A stretch of DNA of 41,814 nucleotides from Gammaproteobacteria bacterium (GTDB lineage: Bacteria; Pseudomonadota; Gammaproteobacteria; SZUA-140). The notes under the pieces are model-generated. The model was not told the origin of the DNA and made no database searches. It was given only the letters and a program-made list of their open reading frames with translations. Positions 1 to 8,212 of this stretch are shown here, piece after piece. Location: contig JADLCS010000068.1 in assembly GCA_020847075.1 (NCBI GenBank), positions 1-41,814 on the forward strand. Direction: 5' to 3'. Position numbers and translations under genes: made by a program. Position 1 is the first letter of the stretch. Every line of letters starts with the position of its first letter.

Positions 1-789
1 CCGTATCCGCATCATAACCCGCCGCCCGCGGCGGGCAAACGCCCGGGCGCCCCAACCCAGCAGCGCCAGCACCGCCAGGGCGCCATCGGCGCCGCCGCTG
101 TCGCTCTGATTCCGGGTGTTGGTGCGGGTATCGACGTCGCCATACAGGTAATTGATGCCGTCGATATCGTCGTCCTGCAGGGTCTCGATATCGCTGACGC
201 GCGAATTCATGATCGCGGTGACCGTCTGGTCCGCCTCGTCGGGATGCTCGAGCCCGAGCGCATGCCCCAGCTCGTGCATGAATATCCGGTGAAAATCGTA
301 GGGCACGGAGGTAAAGGGGCCGGAGCGATGCGCGCTCCAGGGCTGGCGCGAGGAGTTCACGATGATATCGGTATCGGAGATCTCCCATCGCCCGCTCCGG
401 CGGGTATGGGTCACTAGGGTGACCGCCAGGGCGTCGCCAAAGCTGCTTCCGTCGCAGGTCGTCATCCGCCATCCGGCGACGTTTACGCCGTCACTGGTGC
501 GACAAGGCTGTGCCACCGTCGTACCCTCGCTGAACTGGAGCGGCGTGCCGGCGGCGTTCCAGCCCGTCCGCATGGCATCGAGCGCGCTGTCCCGATAGGA
601 CTCGTCGAAATTCAGCGTGATCGCCACGTCGGTCTTGCCGTCCGGCCAGACGACCGGGGTTCCATCGATCTGGAGCGGCTGCGGGCCGCCATTGGACGCA
701 TTGGGCTGACCAAAGAAGGCATAGGCCCCGGCCACCGGCGGGAGGGCGGCCAGGCACAGCGCGCAGACCGTCGCGCAGGACCGTCTCAT
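1..789 (-). CDS. Secreted matrixin-type zinc metalloprotease (3' end outside window)
   Basis: Predicted exported zinc endopeptidase of the matrixin (metzincin, M10-like) type. 263 codons are visible and the frame is still open at base 1, so the C-terminus is unseen. Residues 1-24 form a signal peptide (MRRSCATVCALCLAALPP, then VAGAYA). The catalytic motif HELGHALGLEH at residues 172-182 supplies zinc ligands H172, H176 and H182 and general base E173; M194 in AIMNS fits the Met-turn. After a Asn/Thr/Ser-rich linker, GG at 232-233 is followed by a hydrophobic stretch (236-247) and an Arg-rich tail (249-257), resembling C-terminal sorting or anchoring tails such as GlyGly-CTERM. The ATG at 789 overlaps the TGA of the upstream gene (ATGA), so translation is probably coupled. 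Substrate is unknown. The protease call is firm; the tail interpretation is inference. Confidence 0.85.
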   Translation of the reverse strand, partial: MRRSCATVCALCLAALPPVAGAYAFFGQPNASNGGPQPLQIDGTPVVWPDGKTDVAITLNFDESYRDSALDAMRTGWNAAGTPLQFSEGTTVAQPCRTSDGVNVAGWRMTTCDGSSFGDALAVTLVTHTRRSGRWEISDTDIIVNSSRQPWSAHRSGPFTSVPYDFHRIFMHELGHALGLEHPDEADQTVTAIMNSRVSDIETLQDDDIDGINYLYGDVDTRTNTRNQSDSGGADGALAVLALLGWGARAFARRGRRVMMRIR

Positions 790-1385
790 GGCGCGGACAG
801 CTCCTCGCGGATGCGGTCGGTGAATTCCTCCAGCGTCGGCTGCGTCGGCAGGGTGAGCGCGCGCACCACCAGCGTATCGCGCCGGTCGGCGCGCAGCACG
901 CGCGACTGCCCGTCGCCGTCGGTCAATACCCGGTACAGCCCCTGATAGGTGCCCACCAGCGGGATCAGTTCGTGCCGGTTGCCACGCACGAACAGCACAT
1001 AGCGTCCGCCCTGGACCAGCTCGGGCATGCCCGGGTAGGTTTGGGCGGTGTCGCCGACCACGCCGCCGGGCAGGAGCAGTTCATAGGGCACCGACGGCAC
1101 CTCGCCCTTGAGCACCTCGAGATCGTCCAGGCTCACCGTGGTGGAGATCGTCTGCCCATCGGCGGACCAGGCACTCCGCGCGCCGGCGACCGTTCCCACG
1201 ATGATGAGCTCGGCCTGCTGGACCAGTTCGGGGCACGTGCGCGGGACTACAGTGAGCGCCTGGACGGGAGAGGACGCCAGCAGAGACAGGACACAGAGGC
1301 CGGCCAGTGCGTCGGACCTTCGAGACTGAAAAATATTTTCAATTATTTTCAACAAGATATATATCCAAGCCGCTTTCGGGGCCAC
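786..1385 (-). CDS. Exported small protein paired with matrixin protease, NTR/OB-like
   Basis: Protein of 199 aa if started at GTG 1385; in-frame TTG codons at 1355 and 1352 are alternatives giving a more compact signal peptide (Lys, then Arg-Arg, then GLCVLSLLASSPVQA). No good ribosome binding site favours either. The mature part begins near LTVVPRTCPELVQQAE and continues with alternating beta-type segments: LIIVGTVAGARS, TISTTVSLDDLEVLKGE, a Gly-rich turn (LLPGGVVGD), and YVLFVRGN. This pattern, a surface-exposed 'LVGTV ... VLKGE ... VLF' barrel, recalls proteins found beside bacterial matrixins and, loosely, the OB-fold of netrin/TIMP domains. It lacks the CxC N-terminus of true TIMPs. The gene is coupled (ATGA) to the protease downstream, so a chaperone, propeptide-like or inhibitor role is plausible but unproven. 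The first 20 codons are unusually AT-rich compared with the rest. Confidence 0.7.
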   Translation of the reverse strand: MAPKAAWIYILLKIIENIFQSRRSDALAGLCVLSLLASSPVQALTVVPRTCPELVQQAELIIVGTVAGARSAWSADGQTISTTVSLDDLEVLKGEVPSVPYELLLPGGVVGDTAQTYPGMPELVQGGRYVLFVRGNRHELIPLVGTYQGLYRVLTDGDGQSRVLRADRRDTLVVRALTLPTQPTLEEFTDRIREELSAP

Positions 1386-1426
1386 GACCGCGCGGGCAAA
1401 CCGGGCCGGCGCGTCGCATGGGAGAG

Positions 1427-1458
1427 ATTTTAACCCATATGGGCCGGGGAAGCGTCAA
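1427..1458 (-). promoter_or_regulatory. Possible promoter of the matrixin module
   Basis: Read on the minus strand, TTGACG (1453-1458) is followed 20 bp later by TAAAAT (1427-1432); a palindrome CCCATATGGG lies in the spacer at 1435-1444. Each hexamer is one mismatch from the sigma-70 consensus, but the spacer is long. It lies between the trpE stop and the start of the module and would let the pair be expressed independently of trpE. Weak evidence. Confidence 0.25.
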
Positions 1459-1548
1459 AATTTCGACCTCTCCTGCGCATCTTTCCGGACCGCATGCAGA
1501 CAGGACGACGAGAATCCATGCCGGGTGCCCACCGGGCGGGCCGGAGAG

Positions 1549-3024
1549 TCACTTCAGGCCGGCGGCGACCAGGGAAACGGCGCGGAACATGGCCCGTCCC
1601 TTGTTCAGGGTCTCCTCCCACTCCCGGGCGGGGACGGAATCGGCGACGATGCCGGCGCCGACCTGGGTGTGCAAACGGCCGTCCTTGATCACGGCGGTGC
1701 GGATCGCGATCGCGGTATCCATGTTGCCGCCCCAGCCGATGTAACCGACGGCACCGGCGTAGACGCCGCGCTTGAGCGGTTCGAGTTCGTCGATGATCTC
1801 CATCGCACGCACCTTGGGCGCGCCCGACACGGTGCCGGCGGGAAAGGTCGCGCGCAGCACGTCGAGCGCCGACAGGCCGGGGCGCAGCGCCCCGGTGACG
1901 TTCGAGACGATGTGCATCACATGGGAGTAGCGCTCGATCACCATCTGCTCGGTCACGCGCACGCTGCCGGTCCGCGCCACGCGGCCGACGTCGTTGCGGC
2001 CGAGGTCGATCAGCATCAGGTGCTCCGCGCGCTCTTTCGGATCGGCGAGCAGCTCCGCCTCCAGCGCCCGGTCCTGCGCCTCGCCGACGCCGCGCGGCCG
2101 GGTTCCGGCGATCGGGCGCACGGTGACCTCGCCGTCCTCGACGCGCACGAGGATCTCGGGCGAGGAACCGACGATGTGGAATTCCTTCAGATTCAGGTAG
2201 AACATGTACGGCGAGGGATTGAGGACACGCAGACCGCGATAGAGATCGAGCGGCGCGGCCGTGTAGGGCACGGACAGGCGCTGCGACAGGACCACCTGCA
2301 TCACATCGCCGTCGACGATATAGCGCTTGGCGCGCTCCACCGCCGCCTCGAAGCCCGCGCGGGTGAATTCCGACACGAAGTCCTCTTCGCCGACCGCCAA
2401 GGGCGCGGCCGGCGCCGGCGTGTGCGTCACCGCCTCGCGCAGCCGGACCTCGAGCCGGTCGAGCTCCCGCTCGACCTCCGCCAGCGACGCCGCCGGATCC
2501 GCGTAGAGCACGATGTGGAGCTTGCCGGAAAGGTTGTCGAACACCACGACGCGATCGCTCAGCATGAGCAGGATATCGGGCGTGGCCAGCGGATCGCGCC
2601 CCGGACACCGCGCGAGGCGCGGCTCGACATAACGCACGGTATCGTAACCGAAGTAGCCGACCAGTCCGCCGTTGAAGCGCGGCAGTCCGTCGATCTCCGG
2701 CACGCGGTGATCGGCGCGGAAGCGTTCGATCCAGGCCAGCGGATCGGGCGTCTCCTCGCGTCGCACCTCCCTCCCGTCGGTCTCGACGGTGACGACATGT
2801 CCGCTGACACGTACCACGGTACGGCAGGGCAGACCGATGATCGAATAACGGCCCCACTTCTCGCCGCCGTGGACAGACTCGAACAGGTAGGTATAGGGCT
2901 GGTCCGCCAGCTTCAGATAGGTGCTGAGCGGGGTATCGAGATCGGCCAGCACCTCGCGCATCACCGGGATGCGGCCGTAGCCCTGGGCGCGCAGGGCGTC
3001 GAAGGCGGCAGGCGTCATGGCCAT
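1549..3024 (-). CDS. trpE: Anthranilate synthase component I
   Basis: Converts chorismate and ammonia (from the TrpG glutaminase) to anthranilate, the first step of tryptophan synthesis, in the cytoplasm. 491 aa from ATG 3024 (other in-frame starts: GTG 3033, ATG 3018); length is normal. The N-terminal regulatory region contains the YLFESVHGG segment corresponding to the LLES tryptophan-binding element. The C-terminal chorismate-binding domain has [16 protein letters not shown] and the strongly conserved block [15 protein letters not shown], ending with [17 protein letters not shown]. It follows gph by about 20 nt and closes a rpe-gph-trpE run known from many proteobacteria. The usual downstream partners trpG, trpD and trpC are not present; the next gene is the matrixin module. 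Very sure of identity. Confidence 0.97.
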   Translation of the reverse strand: MAMTPAAFDALRAQGYGRIPVMREVLADLDTPLSTYLKLADQPYTYLFESVHGGEKWGRYSIIGLPCRTVVRVSGHVVTVETDGREVRREETPDPLAWIERFRADHRVPEIDGLPRFNGGLVGYFGYDTVRYVEPRLARCPGRDPLATPDILLMLSDRVVVFDNLSGKLHIVLYADPAASLAEVERELDRLEVRLREAVTHTPAPAAPLAVGEEDFVSEFTRAGFEAAVERAKRYIVDGDVMQVVLSQRLSVPYTAAPLDLYRGLRVLNPSPYMFYLNLKEFHIVGSSPEILVRVEDGEVTVRPIAGTRPRGVGEAQDRALEAELLADPKERAEHLMLIDLGRNDVGRVARTGSVRVTEQMVIERYSHVMHIVSNVTGALRPGLSALDVLRATFPAGTVSGAPKVRAMEIIDELEPLKRGVYAGAVGYIGWGGNMDTAIAIRTAVIKDGRLHTQVGAGIVADSVPAREWEETLNKGRAMFRAVSLVAAGLK

Positions 3025-3043
3025 GAGAGACACACCCGGGCGG

Positions 3044-3727
3044 TTACGCCGACCCGAGCAGCTCCCGCAGGTCGAGCAGGGATCCGATCACGGCGTCGGG
3101 TCGGGCGTCACGGATGTCCATGCCGTGATTGTACCCGTACGTGACGCACGCCACCTGGAAACCGGCCGCGCGCGCCGCCTCGACGTCGTGGATCGAGTCG
3201 CCCACCATGAGCGCGCGCTCCGGGGCGACCCCGAGCGCGCGGGCGGCGTGCAGCAGCGGCGCCGGATGAGGCTTCTTCTGCGGCAGCGTGTCGCCGCTGA
3301 CCACGATCTCGAAGTAGTCGTACAACCCGAGTTGCCGCAGCAGCGGCTCGGTGAAGGCGGCCGCCTTGTTGGTCACGCAGCCGAGCCGGTAGCCCGTGCC
3401 GGCGAGATAGTCGAGCCCTTCGACCACACCGGGGAAGGGGCGGCTGTAGGTGCTCACGTCGCGCGCGTAGGCCTCGAGGAAGATCGGGTGGGCGCGCCGG
3501 AACAGGGCCTCGTCCGGCTCCCCTTCGTAGGCATTGACGAGCGCGCGGCGCACCAGACGCTCGACCCCGTTGCCGATCCATTCACGGACACTGGCCTCGC
3601 CGCGCGGCGGCAGGCCGAGCTCCCGCATGGTGACGTCGACCGCGTTGACCAGATCGGGCACCGTGTCCACCAGGGTGCCATCCAGGTCGATGAGCAGCAG
3701 TTGCGGCCGTACCGCCAACCCTCGCAT
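3044..3727 (-). CDS. gph: Phosphoglycolate phosphatase
   Basis: HAD-superfamily phosphatase that hydrolyses 2-phosphoglycolate to glycolate; it disposes of the toxic product of Rubisco oxygenation and of DNA 3'-end repair. 227 aa from ATG 3727; an in-frame TTG at 3757 overlaps the rpe stop and would add 10 residues. HAD motif I is DLDGTLVDT with nucleophile D14 and acid/base D16. Motif II lies in the GCVTNK region, motif III is the Lys of [10 protein letters not shown], and motif IV is [16 protein letters not shown]. It sits between rpe and trpE, the classic arrangement for this family, which supports Gph over other HAD hydrolases of similar size. Confidence 0.93.
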   Translation of the reverse strand: MRGLAVRPQLLLIDLDGTLVDTVPDLVNAVDVTMRELGLPPRGEASVREWIGNGVERLVRRALVNAYEGEPDEALFRRAHPIFLEAYARDVSTYSRPFPGVVEGLDYLAGTGYRLGCVTNKAAAFTEPLLRQLGLYDYFEIVVSGDTLPQKKPHPAPLLHAARALGVAPERALMVGDSIHDVEAARAAGFQVACVTYGYNHGMDIRDARPDAVIGSLLDLRELLGSA

Positions 3728-3753
3728 AGCGATCGGTCTCGGATCGGCGGGCG

Positions 3754-4428
3754 TCAACGCCGCGCCCGGGCGAGTTCGGCGCGCATGGCGTCGATGGTCG
3801 CCTTATAGTCGGGGGTGTTGAAGATGGCGGAACCCGCCACGAAGGTATCCGCCCCGGCCTCGGCGATGGCGCGGATGTTATCGATCTTGACCCCGCCGTC
3901 GATCTCGAGACGGATGTCGCGCCCGCTGGCGTCGATGATCTTGCGCGCCTCGCGCAGCTTGTCGAGCGCGGTCGGGATGAAGCTCTGGCCGCCGAAGCCG
4001 GGGTTCACCGACATCAGCAGCACCATGTCGACCTTGTCGATCACGTATTTCAGGTAGTCGAGCGGCGTCGCCGGATTGAATACCAGGCCGGCCTTGCACT
4101 TGCAGTCGTGGATGAGCTGCAGCGTGCGATCGACGTGCTCGCTCGCCTCGGGATGGAAGGTGATGTAGGTGGCCCCGGCCTTGGCGAAATCGGGCACGAT
4201 GCGGTCGACCGGCTTTACCATGAGGTGCACGTCGATGTCGGCGGTGACCCCGTGCTTGCGCAGGGCCTCGCAGACCAGCGGGCCGATGGTCAGGGTGGGG
4301 ACGTAATGATTGTCCATGACATCGAAATGCACGATGTCGGCACCGGCCTTCAACACATTGGTGACCTCCTCGCCCAGGCGGGCGAAATCGGCCGACAGTA
4401 TCGAAGGGGCGATGATGTCTTTCTTCAT
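3754..4428 (-). CDS. rpe: Ribulose-phosphate 3-epimerase
   Basis: Interconverts D-ribulose 5-phosphate and D-xylulose 5-phosphate in the pentose phosphate pathway (and the Calvin cycle, where present). 224 aa, a full-length TIM barrel. Conserved features: [14 protein letters not shown] at the N-terminus, metal ligands H34 and D36 in [13 protein letters not shown]68 in DVHLMV, the phosphate loop SVNPGFGGQ, and the catalytic Asp in LEIDGGV near residue 176, followed by [12 protein letters not shown]. The gene starts at ATG 4428, about 160 nt beyond the end of the act operon, so it probably has its own promoter in 4440-4520, although no convincing consensus was found. gph follows closely. Confidence 0.97.
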   Translation of the reverse strand: MKKDIIAPSILSADFARLGEEVTNVLKAGADIVHFDVMDNHYVPTLTIGPLVCEALRKHGVTADIDVHLMVKPVDRIVPDFAKAGATYITFHPEASEHVDRTLQLIHDCKCKAGLVFNPATPLDYLKYVIDKVDMVLLMSVNPGFGGQSFIPTALDKLREARKIIDASGRDIRLEIDGGVKIDNIRAIAEAGADTFVAGSAIFNTPDYKATIDAMRAELARARR

Positions 4429-4549
4429 GGGATGCCTCTGGTCGCTGACTGGCTATGGAGCGGGACGTACACTTTACCCGAATGCGGAAAACTTATCACG
4501 CGGAGAGGTCGAACGGAAAGGCGCGACGCGCGAACGGCGCGGAAAGGAC

Positions 4550-4578
4550 GGGGCGGACGGCCGGGAGGCCGCCGCCCC
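4550..4578 (-). terminator. GC-rich hairpin after actF
   Basis: Nine bases beyond the actF stop, GGGGCGG (4550-4556) pairs with CCGCCCC (4572-4578) and an inner GGCC pair (4559-4562 with 4567-4570) closes on a GGGA loop. On the minus strand it is followed by a C/T-rich stretch (CGTCCTTTCC) rather than a pure U tract. Position and strength suggest termination or 3'-end protection of the act transcript before rpe. Confidence 0.45.
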
Positions 4579-4586
4579 GACCCGGG

Positions 4587-5627
4587 TCAGGCGCGGACGA
4601 GCCCGTATTTGAGCAGGGTGCGCTGCACCGCCCACCAGCTCACGGCGAGGACGAGCAACGTCACGATGATGTCGAACATCGAGCTCATCGGGGTGTGATA
4701 GTACTGGCTGTCGGTCGAGCCGGCGATCCAGGTGTAGCGCTCGATCCAGGTGCCCACCACGATGAAGCAGGCCACCAGGGTGATGGTCACCGGATTGTGG
4801 CGATTGGGCGTGAGCGCCAGGGTACAGAACGGGATGATGAACTTGAAGGTCAGGAACGTCCACCACAACGGACCGAAGCCCTCCAGCATCATGCTGTTGT
4901 AGCGATGCATCTCCTCCGGCAGGCGCCCGTACCACATGATCAGGTACTGGGTGAAATAGAGGTAGGTCCACAGGATGGTCATCGCCAGCATGAACTGGGC
5001 CATGTAATTGAAGATGTAGTGCTGGAACGGCGCGGACAGCTTGCCCGAGCGGTGGATGAAAAACAGGAAGATGGTGAAAAAGCCCAGGAACATGTGGAAG
5101 TTGCTCTGGAAATGATAGGCGCCGTAGCTCGCGCTGTGCCAGCCCGGCATCTGGGTCATCTCGAAATCCCATGCCACCATGGAGCCGTAGATGAAATAGA
5201 CGAAGGGGATCAGCAGGGCGATGTTGCGGAAACGCCGCTGCGCCGCGTACGAACCGTCAATCTCGCTCTGGTGCTGATACCTGATGAACAGCCCGCACAG
5301 GATCGCCACGGCGATGAAGCCGCCGATCTCGCGCGCCACCAGGAAGGTGTAATTATGCCAGCCGTTCAGGTGATGCCCCTCGTCGTGGGCGTGGGCCATC
5401 CACTGGAAGGTGGCGTCGCCGTTGAGGAGCAGGATCACCAGCAGCACACCGGCGATAGGGAACAGGGCGGCGAAGGCGCAGGCCAGCTTGCGGACCTGGA
5501 ACCGCCATTTCCCGTTGACCAGATGCAGCACGGACGACAGGGTCACGCCGCCGAGCGCGATGTAAAGCGTCATCAGGAAGTTCGTCGTCAATACCGACCA
5601 GCTGCCAAAATCCTCTGCGTTCGCCAT
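4587..5627 (-). CDS. actF: Alternative complex III membrane subunit ActF (NrfD-like)
   Basis: Integral membrane subunit of the quinol-oxidising alternative complex III. 346 aa with about eight to ten membrane segments, for example residues 12-37, 48-69, 95-117, 134-154, 176-194, 204-232, 253-272 and 318-340. Short His-rich loops (AHAHDEGHHLNGWH near residue 78-91, and MPGWHSASYGAYHFQSNFH) are typical of this subunit; in the family the NrfD-like bundle helps shape the quinol site and proton path, paired with ActC. The segment MTILWTYLYFTQYLIMWYG parallels a segment of ActC (MVWTYLNLIEFSSVWYG), consistent with ancient duplication. Last gene of the operon, 28 nt after actE. No oxidase genes follow. 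Confidence 0.9.
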   Translation of the reverse strand: MANAEDFGSWSVLTTNFLMTLYIALGGVTLSSVLHLVNGKWRFQVRKLACAFAALFPIAGVLLVILLLNGDATFQWMAHAHDEGHHLNGWHNYTFLVAREIGGFIAVAILCGLFIRYQHQSEIDGSYAAQRRFRNIALLIPFVYFIYGSMVAWDFEMTQMPGWHSASYGAYHFQSNFHMFLGFFTIFLFFIHRSGKLSAPFQHYIFNYMAQFMLAMTILWTYLYFTQYLIMWYGRLPEEMHRYNSMMLEGFGPLWWTFLTFKFIIPFCTLALTPNRHNPVTITLVACFIVVGTWIERYTWIAGSTDSQYYHTPMSSMFDIIVTLLVLAVSWWAVQRTLLKYGLVRA

Positions 5628-5655
5628 CCCAGCCTCTCGTTAACTGTCGTTGGAC

Positions 5656-6231
5656 CTATTGCGCGGCCGCCGTCTTGGTCGGCTCGGCCGCGGCGTCTTT
5701 CGCCAATTGGTGACGCACGTAATTCACGACCAGCCAGCGTTCCTCGATGGACAGGTCGTTGGCGCCGCGCCCGTCGTCGCGGGCCTTCGGGTCGCCGTAG
5801 GCCGGCATGATGTAGCTGCCGAAGGTAATGGTGCCCCAGATCCAGCCCTCGGTCAGCGTCTTCTGCACATAGTCGTCCACCAGCGGGATCGCCCCGATCT
5901 TGGGCGACACCGGCGAGTCGGCCTTGCCGGTCAGCCCATGGCAGGCGCCGCAGTAGATACGGAACAGCGCCTTGCCCTTGGCGAGGTTGGCCGGCGTCAA
6001 CGGGAGCGGGCTGGTCAGGGGTTTGGCCTCCTCGCGGTTGGCGACCTCGGTCATCAGCATGCCGCTGTCGTCGATCCTCTCGGTGCCGACCGGGATCGAA
6101 CGCTTCGGGAACGGCGTCATCTCGCCTTCCTGCGGCTTGATGCTGGGCTGGTCCATCATGTCGGTCGACCACGGCCACGCCCAGGCCACGACCGGAAACA
6201 ACGCCGCCGCAATCGCCATCCTGTATTTCAT
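5656..6231 (-). CDS. actE: Alternative complex III monoheme cytochrome c subunit ActE
   Basis: Periplasmic, membrane-attached monoheme cytochrome c of the act complex, passing electrons toward the downstream acceptor. 191 aa. Residues 1-18 are a signal peptide (MKYRMAIAAALFPVVAWA). The mature protein starts with WPWSTDMMDQPS, the typical opening of ActE, then PVGTERID. The single heme motif CGACH lies near residue 94-98 in a type-I cytochrome c domain (ANLAKGKALFRIYCGACHG), and a distal Met candidate is in SYIMPAYGD. ATGA overlap with actD upstream (6228-6231). There is no N-terminal lipobox, unlike some ActE proteins. The C-terminus is Ala/Thr-rich. Confidence 0.92.
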   Translation of the reverse strand: MKYRMAIAAALFPVVAWAWPWSTDMMDQPSIKPQEGEMTPFPKRSIPVGTERIDDSGMLMTEVANREEAKPLTSPLPLTPANLAKGKALFRIYCGACHGLTGKADSPVSPKIGAIPLVDDYVQKTLTEGWIWGTITFGSYIMPAYGDPKARDDGRGANDLSIEERWLVVNYVRHQLAKDAAAEPTKTAAAQ

Positions 6232-6755
6232 TGGATACCCTCTTCCCGAATCTCGAGTACCTGATGCTGCCGGAACAGCTTCTTCACCGGCTCGATGTAC
6301 TTCTCCTCCAGCTCCATCTCGATACCGACCTGGTCGAGGCTGACCTTCTCGCTGTACAGGCTCTTGCGCCTGCGCAGCAGACGCGCGCCGATCATCAGCC
6401 CGGCCAGGGTGAACAGCACGCTGAACAGGATCAGCATCTCGTAGGTGATCACGATATTGGACGGCAGCGGGATCACCGGCTTACCGCCCTGCGGCTGTAC
6501 CGTGAAATTGGCCTGCGCCGTAGCGAGGAAGAGGAAGCCGAACGTCATCCCGCACAGCGCGCCGGCCAGGGTGAACTTCGGCACATGGGCCGGGCGCACG
6601 CCCAGCACCTCCTCGATCTCGGGATGCTCGATCGGCGAGATCACGGTCACGTCGTCCACGGATACCCCGGGCACCTTGTACTGGCGGATGTCCGCGATGG
6701 CGGCAAAGGCCTCGTCGAAGTTGGCAAACAAGGCCAGCATGCGTGCTTTCTTCAT
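6228..6755 (-). CDS. actD: Alternative complex III subunit ActD (DUF3341)
   Basis: Small membrane subunit of the act complex, 175 aa. A soluble N-terminal ferredoxin-like fold (MLALFANFDEAFAAIADIR ... VDDVTVISPIEHPEI) is followed by two membrane helices at about 68-90 and 106-127, then a charged cytoplasmic tail (ARLLRRRKSLYSEKV). This architecture defines the DUF3341 family, which occurs almost only in act operons, so it is one of the most diagnostic genes for this cluster. It binds no cofactor in known complexes and is structural. Start ATG 6755 overlaps the actC stop by 4 nt (ATGA), and its own stop overlaps actE, indicating tight translational coupling. Confidence 0.92.
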   Translation of the reverse strand: MKKARMLALFANFDEAFAAIADIRQYKVPGVSVDDVTVISPIEHPEIEEVLGVRPAHVPKFTLAGALCGMTFGFLFLATAQANFTVQPQGGKPVIPLPSNIVITYEMLILFSVLFTLAGLMIGARLLRRRKSLYSEKVSLDQVGIEMELEEKYIEPVKKLFRQHQVLEIREEGIQ

Positions 6756-8173
6756 GGTTTTGCCCCCTCCAGGCCGGCGCCGCCGACCGGTTTCGCGTCA
6801 CCCGTCCGTTGATGCATGACCTCCGCGATCGCCTTGTGGGCCAGATGGCGGCGGTGGAAGACCATTTCCTTGACCTCGTACATGGAGACCGACGGGATGA
6901 TCTTCACGAAGATCAGGAACAGCAGGCCGAACCAGCCGAAGCTGCCCAGCACGATGAACCACTGTACCCAGCTCGGCCAGCTGACGTCGAACGCGAACGG
7001 CTCATAGGACATGGAGAGCGTCGGCGCCACGATCATCCAGCGCTCCAGCCACATGCCGATGTTGAGCAGGATGGAGACGATGAACATCGCCCGGATGCTG
7101 CGGCGAATCTTCTCGAACGCCATCGCAAACGGAACCACTGATCCGAAGAACAGCATGGCCCAGAAATAGGGCGAATACGGCCCGGTGAACTTCGAGATCA
7201 GCAGCTCCTTAGCCACCATGTCGTGCCCGTACCAGACCGAGCTGAACTCGATCAGGTTGAGGTAGGTCCACACCATGGCGATGGCGAACGTGAGCTTGCA
7301 GGTCTTGTCGAGGATCGCCAGCGTCATGTAATCCTCGAAGCGGAAGTAATAGCGCAGCAGCACGAACAGCGTGATGATGCCCGCGCAGCCCGAATAGAGC
7401 GCGCCCGCGACGAAATACGGCGGGAAGGTCGTTACGTGCCAGCCCGGCATGATCGACATGGCGAAGTCGGACGACACGATGGAGTGCACCGATACGGCCA
7501 GCGGGATCAGGAAACAGGCCATGACCAGATAGGCTTTGCGGAAATGCCGCCACTGGCGGTCGTCGCCGCGCCAGCCGAGCGAAAGCAGCGTGTACAGCTT
7601 CTTGCGCCAGCCGCGCGCATTGTCACGGCAGATCGCCAGGTCAGGGATCGAGCCGATGTACAGGAACAGGGCGGACGAGGTCAGATAGGTGCTGATGGCG
7701 AAGGCGTCCCACACCAGCGGGGAGCGGAAGTTGGGCCAGATGCCGCGGTCGCTGTAGTACGGCAGCACCCAGTACATGTTCCACAGACGCCCGAGGTGGA
7801 TGATCGGGAACAGGCCGGCGGTCATCAGCGTGAAGGTGGTCATGGCCTCGGCGAAGCGGTAGATCGGCTTGCGCCAGTCGGCGTGCGTGATGTGCAGGAT
7901 CGCCGACAGCAGCGTGCCGGAATGGCTCATGCCGATCCAGAAGATGAAGGTCGCGATGTACAGACCCCACATCTGCGGCCAGTTCAGATTGGCGACGCCG
8001 ATACCCGTTTTGTACTGGTAGATCTCCGCGCCCACCGCGAGGGACAGCAGACCGAGGCAGACCACGACCGAGATCCAGTAGCCCATGCGCGGATTTTCCA
8101 TCGAGCGCAGAACGTCCTCATTGATCTTCGCCCAGCGGATGTCTTCGTTGATGTCTTTTATTTGATCGCTCAT
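6752..8173 (-). CDS. actC: Alternative complex III quinol-oxidising subunit ActC (NrfD-like)
   Basis: Integral membrane subunit of the NrfD/PsrC family, 473 aa with about ten predicted helices. In the act complex it carries the quinol-binding site and lies beneath the iron-sulfur subunit. Recognisable segments: the cytoplasmic N-terminus with a run of charged residues (MSDQIKDINEDIRWAKI), WIGMSHSGTLLSAILH (a conserved His/Ser-containing helix), HLGRLWNMYWVLPY, SVHSIVSSDFAMSIMPGWH, and the C-terminal HRRHLAHKAIAEV region. The conserved D/H residues in the HSIVSSDFA and GTLLSAILH helices are those proposed for quinol binding and proton transfer in the family. It lies 39 nt after actB2 and overlaps actD. 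Confidence 0.93.
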   Translation of the reverse strand: MSDQIKDINEDIRWAKINEDVLRSMENPRMGYWISVVVCLGLLSLAVGAEIYQYKTGIGVANLNWPQMWGLYIATFIFWIGMSHSGTLLSAILHITHADWRKPIYRFAEAMTTFTLMTAGLFPIIHLGRLWNMYWVLPYYSDRGIWPNFRSPLVWDAFAISTYLTSSALFLYIGSIPDLAICRDNARGWRKKLYTLLSLGWRGDDRQWRHFRKAYLVMACFLIPLAVSVHSIVSSDFAMSIMPGWHVTTFPPYFVAGALYSGCAGIITLFVLLRYYFRFEDYMTLAILDKTCKLTFAIAMVWTYLNLIEFSSVWYGHDMVAKELLISKFTGPYSPYFWAMLFFGSVVPFAMAFEKIRRSIRAMFIVSILLNIGMWLERWMIVAPTLSMSYEPFAFDVSWPSWVQWFIVLGSFGWFGLLFLIFVKIIPSVSMYEVKEMVFHRRHLAHKAIAEVMHQRTGDAKPVGGAGLEGAKP

Positions 8174-8212
8174 ATCCGGGTCCGTCGCTTCGTCATGAGT
8201 TATTCTCCGGGA

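Noticed and set aside
1430-3144. Long open frames on both strands overlapping trpE (1430-2857 minus, 1525-3144 plus)
   Set aside because: They are shadows of trpE in high-GC sequence: Arg/Ala/Gly-rich, no recognisable domain, and they conflict with a clear full-length TrpE.
4429-4549. Possible rpe promoter in the gap after actF
   Set aside because: Only scattered partial matches to -35 and -10 were found on the minus strand, none with acceptable spacing.
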